This document shows, piece by piece, positions 26,355-34,319 of a DNA stretch of 64,000 nucleotides (the stretch's first letter is position 1; the number at the start of each line of letters is the position of its first letter). Made by a program: the position numbers and the translations under genes. Origin of the DNA: Paenibacillus sp. ACRRY (GTDB taxonomy: Bacteria > Bacillota > Bacilli > Paenibacillales > Paenibacillaceae); contig NZ_JAKRNM010000004.1 of the NCBI RefSeq assembly GCF_022346995.1, positions 186,001-250,000 on the forward strand, given 5' to 3'. The notes beneath the pieces are model-generated. The model made no database searches and was not told where the DNA came from. It was given only the letters and a program-made list of their open reading frames with translations.

Positions 26355-26926
26355 TATTGTTCATCCTCCATTTGTATTGGATTAAGTGCTTCCCACTCCG
26401 GCTTCAGAATGCCCATCATCAGGCGGTCATAATGCCGTCCATCCCGGTATACCGCGGAACGCGCTCGCCCTTCCAACTGAAAACCGGCCTTCTCATAGGC
26501 ACGAATCCCTTTTGCATTATACGAAATGACGTCCAGCCCCACACGATCGAGGTTCATTTCATGGAAGGCATATCGCAAAATCAGATTCAACGCTTCTGTT
26601 CCATACCCTTTGTTACGATGTTCGGCAAGTCCGATGCCAATGGCCAGCTGTCCGCAGCGGTTGTTCCATTCAATGCTGTGAATGACGACAAAACCGATTA
26701 GTGTATCTTCCTCATGTTTTCGAAGCCTGAAGTACACTTCTTTGTTTTTCGTCTCCCCCTCATCCTCCAATTGCTTCTCCGAATAGGGAATGGCAATATC
26801 GGTATCCACATTACGAAGATACTCGGGATCTTCATTCCATTGCAGCATTGTCTGCACGTCTCCCTCACGTGGAGGTGTCATTTTCAATCGTTTGCTATGA
26901 AACAGGTTGTCCGTTGTCAGTGTCAT
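26354..26926 (-). CDS. GNAT acetyltransferase, RimJ/RimL-like
   Basis: This 190-residue GCN5-related N-acetyltransferase uses acetyl-CoA. The acetyl-CoA-binding motif A region is QLAIGIGLAEHRNKGYGTEAL, followed by LDRVGLDVISYNAKGIRAYE and KAGFQLEGRAR, typical of the RimJ/RimL-type proteins that acetylate protein N termini or small amines. AAAGGAG precedes the ATG. It is the first gene of a coupled pair with DUF1801. Substrate unknown. Confidence 0.9.
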   Translation of the reverse strand: MTLTTDNLFHSKRLKMTPPREGDVQTMLQWNEDPEYLRNVDTDIAIPYSEKQLEDEGETKNKEVYFRLRKHEEDTLIGFVVIHSIEWNNRCGQLAIGIGLAEHRNKGYGTEALNLILRYAFHEMNLDRVGLDVISYNAKGIRAYEKAGFQLEGRARSAVYRDGRHYDRLMMGILKPEWEALNPIQMEDEQ

Positions 26927-27181
26927 GTTGGTCTCCTTTGAAGATAAATTTAGCTCGCTTCACCTCAGAACGGAATTGAACTGTATGGTTGCTGCGCAAT
27001 ATCTTCGCCCCTTTGGAAAATTAGATAGCCCCATCATACTGGAAATTTCAGGGGATCACAATATACATTTCAGTGGGTTTTCTTAATCTCTTGTCAGTAA
27101 ACCTGCCACGGTAGTAAGATGGAATCATAAGTTTAAATGCAGCGATGGAATATACCAAAATTGTTGGCAGGAGTGGTTGTT

Positions 27182-27649
27182 ATGGAGATCAGAGTGGATG
27201 ATTTGAGTGGGGATCAGGTTAAGGGGTTGATCGCAGAACATTTGCTGGGCATGGCCGAAGATTCGCCGCCAGAAAGCATACATGCATTGGATCTGGATGG
27301 GTTGAAGAAACCCGAGATTACATTCTGGTGTGCATGGGAAGGTGAAGAATTGCTGGGATGTGGAGCCATGAAGGAATTGAGCGCCGAGCATGCCGAACTG
27401 AAATCGATGCGTACAGCCAAGGCCCATCTTCGAAAAGGCGTAGCGAGACAAATCTTGACTCACATCATTGAGGTTGCTAGAAGTCGGGGGTACAAACGTA
27501 TTAGCCTGGAGACCGGGTCGATGGATTCGTTTATCCCGGCACGCCGGATGTATGAAGACTTTGGATTCGAATACTGCGAGCCTTTTGCAGATTATATATT
27601 GGACCCGAATAGTGCATTCATGACGAAGGAGTTATCACCGCTTGGTTAA
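27182..27649 (+). CDS. GNAT acetyltransferase
   Basis: This 155-residue acetyltransferase contains ELKSMRTAKAHLRKGVARQI, the acetyl-CoA loop, and SLETGSMDSFIPARRMYEDFGF. It resembles the YsnE/PhnO-like small GNAT proteins. I chose the ATG that gives MEIRVDDL, with CAGGAG ahead. The open frame to 27137 has no site. Monocistronic, with a terminator close behind. Substrate unknown. Confidence 0.88.
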   Translation: MEIRVDDLSGDQVKGLIAEHLLGMAEDSPPESIHALDLDGLKKPEITFWCAWEGEELLGCGAMKELSAEHAELKSMRTAKAHLRKGVARQILTHIIEVARSRGYKRISLETGSMDSFIPARRMYEDFGFEYCEPFADYILDPNSAFMTKELSPLG

Positions 27650-27688
27650 TCTCCTTGTTGTTTCAATTTCGTTTTCAAAAGGGTAATC

Positions 27689-27724
27689 AACCAGGATTCT
27701 GCCTTCGCAGGGTTCTGGTTTTTT
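27689..27724 (+). terminator. terminator after the GNAT gene
   Basis: A 14-bp stem with three G-U pairs (27689-27702 with 27707-27720) and a CTTC loop precedes a T run. Confidence 0.85.
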
Positions 27725-27861
27725 GACGTGGCCGTATGAATTGAATGAATTTGCCATAAGGAACTTCTGTGCTGAGGCATGAACAATAGGGTATACTGGA
27801 AATTATGTTATAAAAGCTTGTGAGAAGATTACAGACGTTGTTGACATCAGGAGGACTTGAA

Positions 27862-29214
27862 TTGGCTCAGACAGAAGGAACATTACAGAAAAAGCTTAAA
27901 CCAAGACACATCAGCTTCATGGCCATGGGTGGTGTCATTGGAACCGGGATTTTCAAAGGCAGTGCCGAAACGATTGGACTCGCAGGTCCGGGCGTTATTC
28001 TAACGTACATTTTTGCCGGACTGTTACTGCTAGTTGTAATGGCAGCGATGGCAGAGATGGCTACCGTCTATAAAAACAAAAACATGAAAGACTTCGTGCA
28101 GGAAGCATTCGGCAGCAGGGTTTCCTTCGTTATGGGATGGATGTACTGCTTCCTATGGTTATCCGTGTGTGTCATTGAGGTGATCGCTGCGGGAAGCTTC
28201 TTGCAATATTGGTTCGCGGAAGTGCCGTTATGGATGCTGAGTCTGGCGTGCGCGGCATTTATTATACTCGTTAATCTGTTGAGTGTTGGGGTGTTCGGGG
28301 AGTTTGAATTTTGGCTGGCAGGCATCAAGATTGCCATGATCATTATTTTTATCATCCTGGGTGCCGCATTGATCTTTGGTATTATTCCAAGTGACAACAC
28401 ACCTTATTTGCAAAATTACACACAAGCGGGAGGTTTCCTCCCGAATGGTTGGTCATCGATCTTCTCCGCGCTGCTGGTGGTCATGTTCTCGTATGGAGGT
28501 TCGGAACTCATTGGTCTGACACTGACGGAGACGGAAAATGCGGACAAGGTCATGCCGAAAATTGTGGGCAATTTCATGCTCCGTATTATTTTGTTCTTCA
28601 CGCTGCCGATTCTCATCATCTGTGGTCTGATTCCATGGAATGAGCTCGGGCCGGAGAGCAGCCCGTTTGTACAAGTACTGGCTTCCACAGGTCTGCCTGG
28701 TGCAGCGCATATTATGAACTTTATTCTGGTGACTGCCGTTCTATCGGCTGCAAATTCCGGCATCTACGGTGCATCCCGGATGCTCCATTCCATGGCGGTG
28801 GGCGGTGAGGCTCCAAAAGCACTGTCCAAAACCAATCGGAGCGGCAGTCCGGTGAATACGCTCTTGGTCTGTTCCGTTATTTTGCTCGGAGGCTCCATGC
28901 TTGGACTGTTCGCTCAGGATCAATTGTTCCGCGTATTGCTCGCAGTGCCTGGCTTCGTCGTGATGCTTGTATGGATCTGCATCGCCACTTCCCAGTTAAA
29001 ATTGCGGAAGAGATATCCGATCACACCGACATTCAAAGTGTGGGGATTCCCTTACGTAACCGGACTGGTCGTACTGGCCCTTAGCGTGATTGCAGTGATG
29101 TTCATATTCGATGAGGGCAATCGATTCAGCATCAGTATCTGCCTCGGTGTCCTTGCCGTATTGATTATCTGGTCCCTGATCCGGTTCAGGAAGTCGAATG
29201 GACAGGAAGTTTAA
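27862..29214 (+). CDS. amino-acid permease, APC superfamily
   Basis: This 450-residue transporter has twelve hydrophobic segments. The N-terminal amino-acid permease signature is HISFMAMGGVIGTGIFKGSA, in the first helix, and the helix 8 region is IMNFILVTAVLSAANSGIYG. It probably imports an amino acid by proton symport. I chose TTG at 27862 because CAGGAGG ends seven bases before it; no ATG in frame fits before the first helix. Its terminator sequence recurs 2.6 kb downstream in a recombination scar. Substrate unknown. Confidence 0.9.
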   Translation: MAQTEGTLQKKLKPRHISFMAMGGVIGTGIFKGSAETIGLAGPGVILTYIFAGLLLLVVMAAMAEMATVYKNKNMKDFVQEAFGSRVSFVMGWMYCFLWLSVCVIEVIAAGSFLQYWFAEVPLWMLSLACAAFIILVNLLSVGVFGEFEFWLAGIKIAMIIIFIILGAALIFGIIPSDNTPYLQNYTQAGGFLPNGWSSIFSALLVVMFSYGGSELIGLTLTETENADKVMPKIVGNFMLRIILFFTLPILIICGLIPWNELGPESSPFVQVLASTGLPGAAHIMNFILVTAVLSAANSGIYGASRMLHSMAVGGEAPKALSKTNRSGSPVNTLLVCSVILLGGSMLGLFAQDQLFRVLLAVPGFVVMLVWICIATSQLKLRKRYPITPTFKVWGFPYVTGLVVLALSVIAVMFIFDEGNRFSISICLGVLAVLIIWSLIRFRKSNGQEV

Positions 29215-29259
29215 GGCTTGCAGAAGTGAAATTGAAGAGTAGAGGTGTGGATCTCTACA

Positions 29260-29315
29260 TGGACCAAACATCTCGGCATATATGCCGGGATGTTTTTTTA
29301 TGTGCAAAGGAATGA
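29260..29315 (+). terminator. permease terminator, later duplicated at 31848
   Basis: AACATCTCGGCA pairs with TGCCGGGATGTT around TATA (29266-29293), followed by seven Ts. The hairpin and about 20 bases beyond it recur almost identically at 31848-31905. Confidence 0.92.
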
Positions 29316-29522
29316 TCTCAGAGTATAAGGGAAGATATGATCTGTTGCATTTGGTAGATATTAGGGGTAATACGAACTATGGAAATAAACCAGCAGTCGC
29401 TACGAAATAATATAGTTCCATTTTATAATAGAAGGCCAAGTGTGTATATTTGAATCAATTCAATATTTCCTGCCTGCCGTATTCTTATAACAACGTAATA
29501 CATAATTCGAACGAGGTATCAT
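29316..29522 (+). other. upstream region of the WXG effector
   Basis: This AT-rich stretch presumably holds the effector's promoter. A TATAAC box lies near 29486, but I found no well-spaced -35 partner. GAGGT stands seven bases before the effector ATG. Confidence 0.4.
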
Positions 29523-30911
29523 ATGACAACGATAAAGGTAACACCTGAACAATTATCATCTGTTTCTAAACAATTTGCAGTCGCACAGAGCCAGGTTTTT
29601 CAGATGAATAGTATCCTGAAACAACATTTATTCGAGATCGAAAGACAGTGGGGTGGAAGCACAAAAGAAAAGTTTTACGTTGATTTTGTGGTTGCCCAAA
29701 AGATAATGGATAACTTTGTTTCATTATCTCAGTCGATTTCGAAAGAACTCGAAGGACATGCAGAAAAATTCAGACTTGCAGATCAGCAAGCAGTGCAATC
29801 TTATGATTCGAGGTGCGCACCCCCACCGCCGGATGAATGTAGGGCTCCGGCAACGGACAACCGTAATGCATTCCAAAAATCAGCTGACAGCTTGGCCGAG
29901 TTGGGTCGTGCATTTATGCAATCTGCAGACGATCGATATCAAAAACGTTATGATAGTGTAGGGGGATTTCTGGATTACTGGACGTTTGGTATCCCGAGTG
30001 GACTGGTTCAGGGATATGTAGACCGGGCGGATAAAGCATTTAACTCCCCCAATGATACAGCAAACTGGCTTACATTCGGTATTCACGGCACGATTAGGGA
30101 GGCTACTATGCCAACCAATGCCTGGTCCAGCGAACACTGGGCGAATATGATTGGTATGGGAGGGCTGATGGTTGGTACCGGATATGCCTCTTCTATGATC
30201 AAACCGCATAATCTACTGACATCTTCAGGAGGGGGCGTGAAAATAAATTCGTTCACACGTCCATCGGGTACAGGACAAATGACGGGTGGATTTAATGGCT
30301 TTCAGGATCCCCGCATGCGAGTATTGGACAATATTGCCGAGAGTAAAAAGGCGAGAGAATCATCTGGGTTTTCCAAGTTTATGGAAAATGAAAAAGAAAT
30401 TGGAAAAGGGGATCATCGTCAGATTTCTTCAGACGGTTTGAGAAACGAACTAGAACTAACAGATGCACAGAAAACCGAACTGGTTAATTACTCTAAAACA
30501 TTAGGTTTCCCAGAAGAGAATATAGTGTTTCGAGAACATTGGAATACCGGAATGATGTACGACAGACTGTATATCAATACAGACGTTTTACCTGCAGAGA
30601 CTCATGGAACTGGCACATTGAGTGCCAATGCACGTGTTTCGGGTAGAGCTACTATAGCTCATGAAATTATTGGACATTATGAGGCGTTTAAAAGCGGGAG
30701 AGCCTTTGAACTATATAATCTTGATGATAATACGTATACACGGAATTTTGCTTTAGACGAAGCTCAAGCCAGTATAAGAGCAGCGAGATTCGCTCCAGAG
30801 TTAAATTCTGTAGAGAGAATAACACTACTAAGAGATGCAATTACAAGATTGAAAAATGCAGATCTCCGTATACGAGATGTCAAGAATGAACTTTATATTC
30901 AACATAGATAG
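29523..30911 (+). CDS. WXG100/pre-toxin effector with HEXXGH-motif toxin tip
   Basis: This 462-residue protein looks like an effector of the Gram-positive type VII (ESX-like) pathway. Residues 1-90 form a helical WXG100 domain with the turn W43-G44-G45. Residues about 120-225 are a pre-toxin TG-type domain (TFGIPSGLVQGY, TFGIHGTIREA). Residues 232-293 are the junction also found in the orphan EndoU cassette. The tip, from about 295, contains H380-E381-I-I-G-H385 and, 32 residues on, ALDEAQAS (D412, E413). HEXXGH is the zinc motif of M49 peptidases, so a metallopeptidase-like toxin is possible, but I know of no proof for this family. No secretion-machinery gene is in the window. The next gene is the presumed immunity gene. 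Confidence 0.82.
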   Translation: MTTIKVTPEQLSSVSKQFAVAQSQVFQMNSILKQHLFEIERQWGGSTKEKFYVDFVVAQKIMDNFVSLSQSISKELEGHAEKFRLADQQAVQSYDSRCAPPPPDECRAPATDNRNAFQKSADSLAELGRAFMQSADDRYQKRYDSVGGFLDYWTFGIPSGLVQGYVDRADKAFNSPNDTANWLTFGIHGTIREATMPTNAWSSEHWANMIGMGGLMVGTGYASSMIKPHNLLTSSGGGVKINSFTRPSGTGQMTGGFNGFQDPRMRVLDNIAESKKARESSGFSKFMENEKEIGKGDHRQISSDGLRNELELTDAQKTELVNYSKTLGFPEENIVFREHWNTGMMYDRLYINTDVLPAETHGTGTLSANARVSGRATIAHEIIGHYEAFKSGRAFELYNLDDNTYTRNFALDEAQASIRAARFAPELNSVERITLLRDAITRLKNADLRIRDVKNELYIQHR

Positions 30912-30924
30912 AAAGGATATTAAT

Positions 30925-31215
30925 ATGTATAAATTGATGAATGTTGGAGATGTTTTTGAATCATTAGAATATGGCACTATTTTAGTGGGTATCAATCCTG
31001 AACTTGATGATCTCAGCCATGATCAAATTAAAAATCGCATCGATAATCGTATTGTTATTAGAACACCTGATAAAAAAGAATTTTCAATAGAAGTGGTTTC
31101 AATACAAATCTCAAATTCATTAATGAATAAGAAAAGCATTGGTATATGTGTTGGTAGATCAATCAACCAACATGATATTCCCCTCAACTCAGAAGTGTAT
31201 ACAGAAAAGTCTTAA
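30925..31215 (+). CDS. presumed immunity protein for the WXG effector
   Basis: This 96-residue protein is not assigned to a family. It starts 13 bases after the effector stop behind AAAGGATAT and is beta-rich with alternating strands (YGTILVGINPEL, RIVIRTPDKKEFSIEVVSIQ). A longer open frame upstream overlaps the toxin gene and is less likely. Position directly after a toxin tip is the only evidence for an immunity role. Confidence 0.72.
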   Translation: MYKLMNVGDVFESLEYGTILVGINPELDDLSHDQIKNRIDNRIVIRTPDKKEFSIEVVSIQISNSLMNKKSIGICVGRSINQHDIPLNSEVYTEKS

Positions 31216-31296
31216 TGAGTTTAATGTCATGATTAGATGATGGTTGCCTTACACAAAAAAAGATAGCAATTATAAATAAAAAGGAGGTTTAGTTCA

Positions 31297-31747
31297 GTGA
31301 CTAGATTGATTGAGGATATTTTAATTATAGCTTGTAAGGATAAACATGAAACTTTCGGACTTTAAAAGCACCTGATGTAATGTCGAAGGAAACATTAAAT
31401 AAGTATTTTAATACTTACTTGGATTTAATTGAAAACACAGATGATTTGGACTGCATAGAAGTTTTAGATTATCAGAACTAGCTGATAGAAAGGTTTATAC
31501 CCACGAATTGTTGGAATCTAATTTAAGATCAAGAGTCGATCAAATAGTTCTCAGACTAAGGGATGTTTCGTCTGCCGGACTGGTCGATAATTATGCCTGT
31601 GTGGTTATAAACCTGAATTTGCGAAAAAGTTATGAGTTGATGAATTTAGCTTTAAATATGGATTTGGACAAGCAGGTTAAGGAAATCATTGAAGAGTCTA
31701 TAGATAAAATTGGGGAAGACATAGATATTTCTTACAAATCTAACTGA
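31297..31747 (+). pseudogene. frameshifted gene, probably a second immunity gene
   Basis: A gene start is intact: AAGGAGG, nine bases, then GTG. The frame stops after 22 codons at 31363. Coding sequence continues in a second frame (LKAPDVMSKETLNKYF to EVLDYQN, stop near 31480) and in a third frame to 31747 (ELADRKVYTHELLESNLRSR onward). Two single-base indels would restore roughly 150 residues. The rebuilt product is helical and acidic. It is unrecognised. It follows the presumed immunity gene, as displaced immunity genes often do. Confidence 0.7.
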
Positions 31748-31759
31748 GAGGTGCCCTGA

Positions 31760-32017
31760 TTGAATCAACTTAACATTTTAACCCCTGAAGTATCTAACGA
31801 AGTAATTTTTGATCAGATCCAACGGGAGTTGGTGCACCGAGCTGCACTGGACCAAACATCTCGGCATATATGCCGGGATGTTTTTTTTTATGTGCAAAGG
31901 AATGAGATCAGAGAGTTGAGATCAGGCGGCAACGAGGTCTTGCTCTTTCGAGTCTTTTCTATGTTGAAAAGTGAGGCAGAGATCCTTGGCCAGCAGGAAG
32001 TCTTTAGAGAGTATTGA
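31760..32017 (+). pseudogene. truncated endonuclease V gene fused to a copy of the permease terminator
   Basis: The first 27 codons (MNQLNILTPE to QRELV), and the ribosome site, match the start of the intact nfi gene. The next five (HRAAL, base match CACCGRGCTGCACTG) match codons near its C terminus, so the whole middle is deleted. From 31848 the sequence is a near-exact copy of the permease terminator at 29260-29315. The frame happens to stay open to 32017 through further non-homologous sequence. This is a scar, not a working gene. Confidence 0.8.
31848..31905 (+). repeat. second copy of the permease terminator
   Basis: It matches 29260-29315 from TGGACCAAAC through the hairpin, the T run (nine instead of seven) and TATGTGCAAAGGAATGA. 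Just beyond, similarity fades (GATCTCAGAG against GATCAGAGAG). It lies where the truncated nfi copy ends and probably still terminates transcription. Confidence 0.9.
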
Positions 32018-32090
32018 AACCAGATATGAAAATAGAAGTATATAATTAGAAGAATTAAATATTTTAGTTAACGACTGGGAGAAGGGAGAG

Positions 32091-32395
32091 ATGGATGTAA
32101 TAACATTATTTTAATAAAGTTAGGTTACGAAGGATTAGCAGGGGGAGAGTTTAAGCAGAAGTGTAATTCTAAATGTGTGAGTTGCTACGTAATGATGAAG
32201 TTTGTGTTTGGATACAACCATAGAGGGAGGACGAGTATGCCATTCATTGGAGGAATGATTTTAGTCTTTATCTTAGCATTTATTCTATGGTCATTAATGT
32301 TCCCGCTATTCAATATGGTAGGTAGAAGAGTGTTGAAAAGATACAACAAATTCAAACAAGAGGAGAATGTAAATGAAGAATCTAAAGACGTTTAA
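32091..32395 (+). CDS. small membrane protein gene with a possible frameshifted leader
   Basis: The certain part is the 52-residue protein from the ATG at 32237 behind GGGAGG. It has one hydrophobic segment (GGMILVFILAFILWSLMFPL) and a charged tail. Upstream, the ATG at 32091, with a purine-rich site, stops after seven codons. A one-base shift opens a frame (LIKLGYEGLAGGEFKQKC) that joins the 52-residue protein without a stop. So either the small protein alone is expressed, or an older protein of about 100 residues has been broken. It overlaps the SPFH gene by 23 bases and may act with it in the membrane. Confidence 0.5.
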
Positions 32396-33236
32396 GGTAG
32401 GGGCCATTTCAGTAGCATTAGTGATTATTATAGGAGTAGTGTTGGTAAGCTTTTTTGTGACACGAATTCCTAACGGATATGTTGGCGTTGTCTATTCACC
32501 AAATGGGGGCGTAAAAGATAATACGCTGAGTCAGGGATGGAAGTTGGTTGGTGCTTTTGATAAGGTAACCAAATATCCAATTAGAATTCAAACCGTTGAA
32601 TACAAAGATATTCAGATTGCTACGTCTGACGGAAAAAACATCACAATCGATTTTGCTTACAACTATCAAGTAGAACCAAGCCAAGTGTCTTCGATCTTCA
32701 ATACCTTTGGACCCATTAGCATTCAAGAAATTGAAGATACATATTTGAAAACACGTTTTCGCGATGCTGCCCGGAAAGGTATTTCTAAATTTACTGTAAT
32801 CGATGTATATGGAGAAAAATCATCTGAGGCTGGCGTAGACGTTCAACAACGTTTCGCAGACGATGTCAAAGAGCTAGGATTCATTGTATCCAATGTGACC
32901 GTTGGTGTTCCGCAACCAGATGCAAAAACCCAAGAAGCCATAGATAAACGGGTTGAGGCATCTCAAGAGTTGGAACGTAAAACGACTGAGCTTGAAATTG
33001 CGAAGAAAGAGGCAGAACGGAAACGTGTGGAAGCACAAGGTAATGCAGACAAACTATTGATTGAAGCAGAAGGTCAAGCCAAAGCAAATAAAGAGCTTCA
33101 ACAATCACTTACAAGTCAATTGGTTCAATACGAGACGATTAAGAAGTGGGACGGGGTGCTTCCATACGTCAGTGGATCCAATACGCCAATGATCCAGTTA
33201 CCAACTGCAGCTACAAAGACTGAAGAGGTAAAATAA
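32373..33236 (+). CDS. SPFH/prohibitin-family membrane protein
   Basis: This 287-residue protein has one N-terminal membrane segment (about 11-31, VALVIIIGVVLVSFFV), then an SPFH/prohibitin domain (TRIPNGYVGVVYSPNGGV to about 190) and a long charged coiled coil (about 188-245, ELEIAKKEAERKRVEAQG). Such proteins form large membrane-associated rings and help organise membrane microdomains or proteases. Related genes are frequent in phages and mobile regions. AGGAGA precedes its ATG. It lies between the broken and intact nfi genes and overlaps a small membrane-protein gene. It has no known link to the toxin genes. Confidence 0.85.
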   Translation: MKNLKTFKVGAISVALVIIIGVVLVSFFVTRIPNGYVGVVYSPNGGVKDNTLSQGWKLVGAFDKVTKYPIRIQTVEYKDIQIATSDGKNITIDFAYNYQVEPSQVSSIFNTFGPISIQEIEDTYLKTRFRDAARKGISKFTVIDVYGEKSSEAGVDVQQRFADDVKELGFIVSNVTVGVPQPDAKTQEAIDKRVEASQELERKTTELEIAKKEAERKRVEAQGNADKLLIEAEGQAKANKELQQSLTSQLVQYETIKKWDGVLPYVSGSNTPMIQLPTAATKTEEVK

Positions 33237-33305
33237 ATGAGGGGGAGTTTGTCTCCCCTAATGAGGTACAGATTTTCCTTAACAAATCCAGCGGAGAGAT
33301 GCCCA

Positions 33306-34046
33306 TTGACATTGAATCAACTTAACATTTTACCCCCTGAATCATTTAACGAAGAAACCTTTGATCAGATCCAGCGGGAGCTGGTGAAAAGAATAAACTT
33401 GCAGAACAGCTTCAACAAGGAGGATGTCCATCTGGTGGCAGGAGTAGATCTGGCGTACTGGGAGGATGGAGACCGGACACTTGCGGTGTGCTGCATTTGC
33501 GTAGTGGACTACACTACCCATGAGATTGTGGAAACGAAGTCCTTCCAGGATGAGATCAAGGTGCCCTATATAGCGGGGTATCTGTCCTTCCGAGAGCTGC
33601 CGCTCATTCTGGATACATTCAAACAACTGGAGAATGATCCGAATCTGGTCATGTTTGACGGAAACGGCTATCTGCACCCACGGCATATGGGGATTGCCAC
33701 CCATGCTTCGTTTTACCTCAACAAGCCTACCATCGGCATCGCCAAGAGCTATCTCCGAATTCAAGACACGGACTATGAGATGCCAGCAAGCGAATCGGGT
33801 GCTTTCACGAATATTGTGATTAATGGCGAAGTCTATGGCCGTGCACTTCGAACACATTCTCAGGTCAAGCCGATTTTTGTCTCCTGTGGCAATGGGATCG
33901 ATATCGATACCTCTACCGAAGTGACTCTGGTGTTAATTAACAAAGAAAGTCGATTACCCATCCCTGTAAGGCAAGCTGATTTGGAAACGAAAAAGCACCG
34001 GGCTGCACTGAAACAAGCAGACGGTAATAAAGGCGGTAAGGGCTAA
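33306..34046 (+). CDS. nfi: endonuclease V
   Basis: This enzyme cuts DNA one base 3' of deaminated bases such as hypoxanthine, starting their repair. Family segments are present: VAGVDLAYW (first catalytic Asp), VPYIAGYLSFRELP, VMFDGNGYLHPRHMGIATH (second Asp and the metal region) and KPTIGIAKSYL. It has about 246 residues. No ATG fits; TTG at 33306 or 33312 follows GGAGAG. The truncated copy at 31760 uses the TTG matching 33312, which favours that one. A proper terminator follows. It is the donor or parent of the scar copy. Confidence 0.93.
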   Translation: MTLNQLNILPPESFNEETFDQIQRELVKRINLQNSFNKEDVHLVAGVDLAYWEDGDRTLAVCCICVVDYTTHEIVETKSFQDEIKVPYIAGYLSFRELPLILDTFKQLENDPNLVMFDGNGYLHPRHMGIATHASFYLNKPTIGIAKSYLRIQDTDYEMPASESGAFTNIVINGEVYGRALRTHSQVKPIFVSCGNGIDIDTSTEVTLVLINKESRLPIPVRQADLETKKHRAALKQADGNKGGKG

Positions 34047-34066
34047 TCAAGTTACGAATAATACCG

Positions 34067-34097
34067 AAAACTCTGACGAACACGTTGGAGTTTTTTT
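34067..34097 (+). terminator. terminator of nfi
   Basis: AAAACTCTGACG (34067-34078) pairs with CGTTGGAGTTTT (34083-34094) with two G-U pairs around AACA, followed by more Ts. Confidence 0.9.
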
Positions 34098-34319
34098 ATT
34101 TGCATTATAGCGTAACGATTTCACCTCGAGCAGGAGCGACGAAGTTCCGTCCAATCGAAGCTGACACAGTGATGATAGCGTTTTAAAGACATCCAATATT
34201 TTCTTGCTTAATTCGACATATTCATATACTATTTTCCCATACTTAGTGCTTCAAGCCTATGACTTTTGGGTAGGACCGGTGATAGAGGCTTGGGTTTCAG
34301 GGGAGAGGAAGAGGAACGG

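Larger units (their letters stand above)
25852..26390. repeat. right copy of the direct repeat flanking the EndoU cassette
   Basis: It is equivalent to 24101-24651: terminator, diverged spacer, DUF1801 gene and the 3' end of GNAT. Here the GNAT gene is complete, so this copy looks ancestral in content. Confidence 0.85.

Noticed and set aside
30660..30677. Canonical HEXXH zincin motif in the effector tip
   Set aside because: The sequence is HEIIGH with an extra residue, so only the rarer HEXXGH pattern applies; I therefore do not call a standard zincin.
33237..33305. Upstream extension of endonuclease V to an ATG at 33237
   Set aside because: The extra residues are not family-like, the ATG overlaps the SPFH stop region without a ribosome site, and the truncated copy starts at the later TTG.
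23600..34050. Transposon or prophage as the carrier of the toxin island
   Set aside because: No transposase, integrase, terminal inverted repeats or phage structural gene seen; the repeats found are pieces of local genes and terminators.
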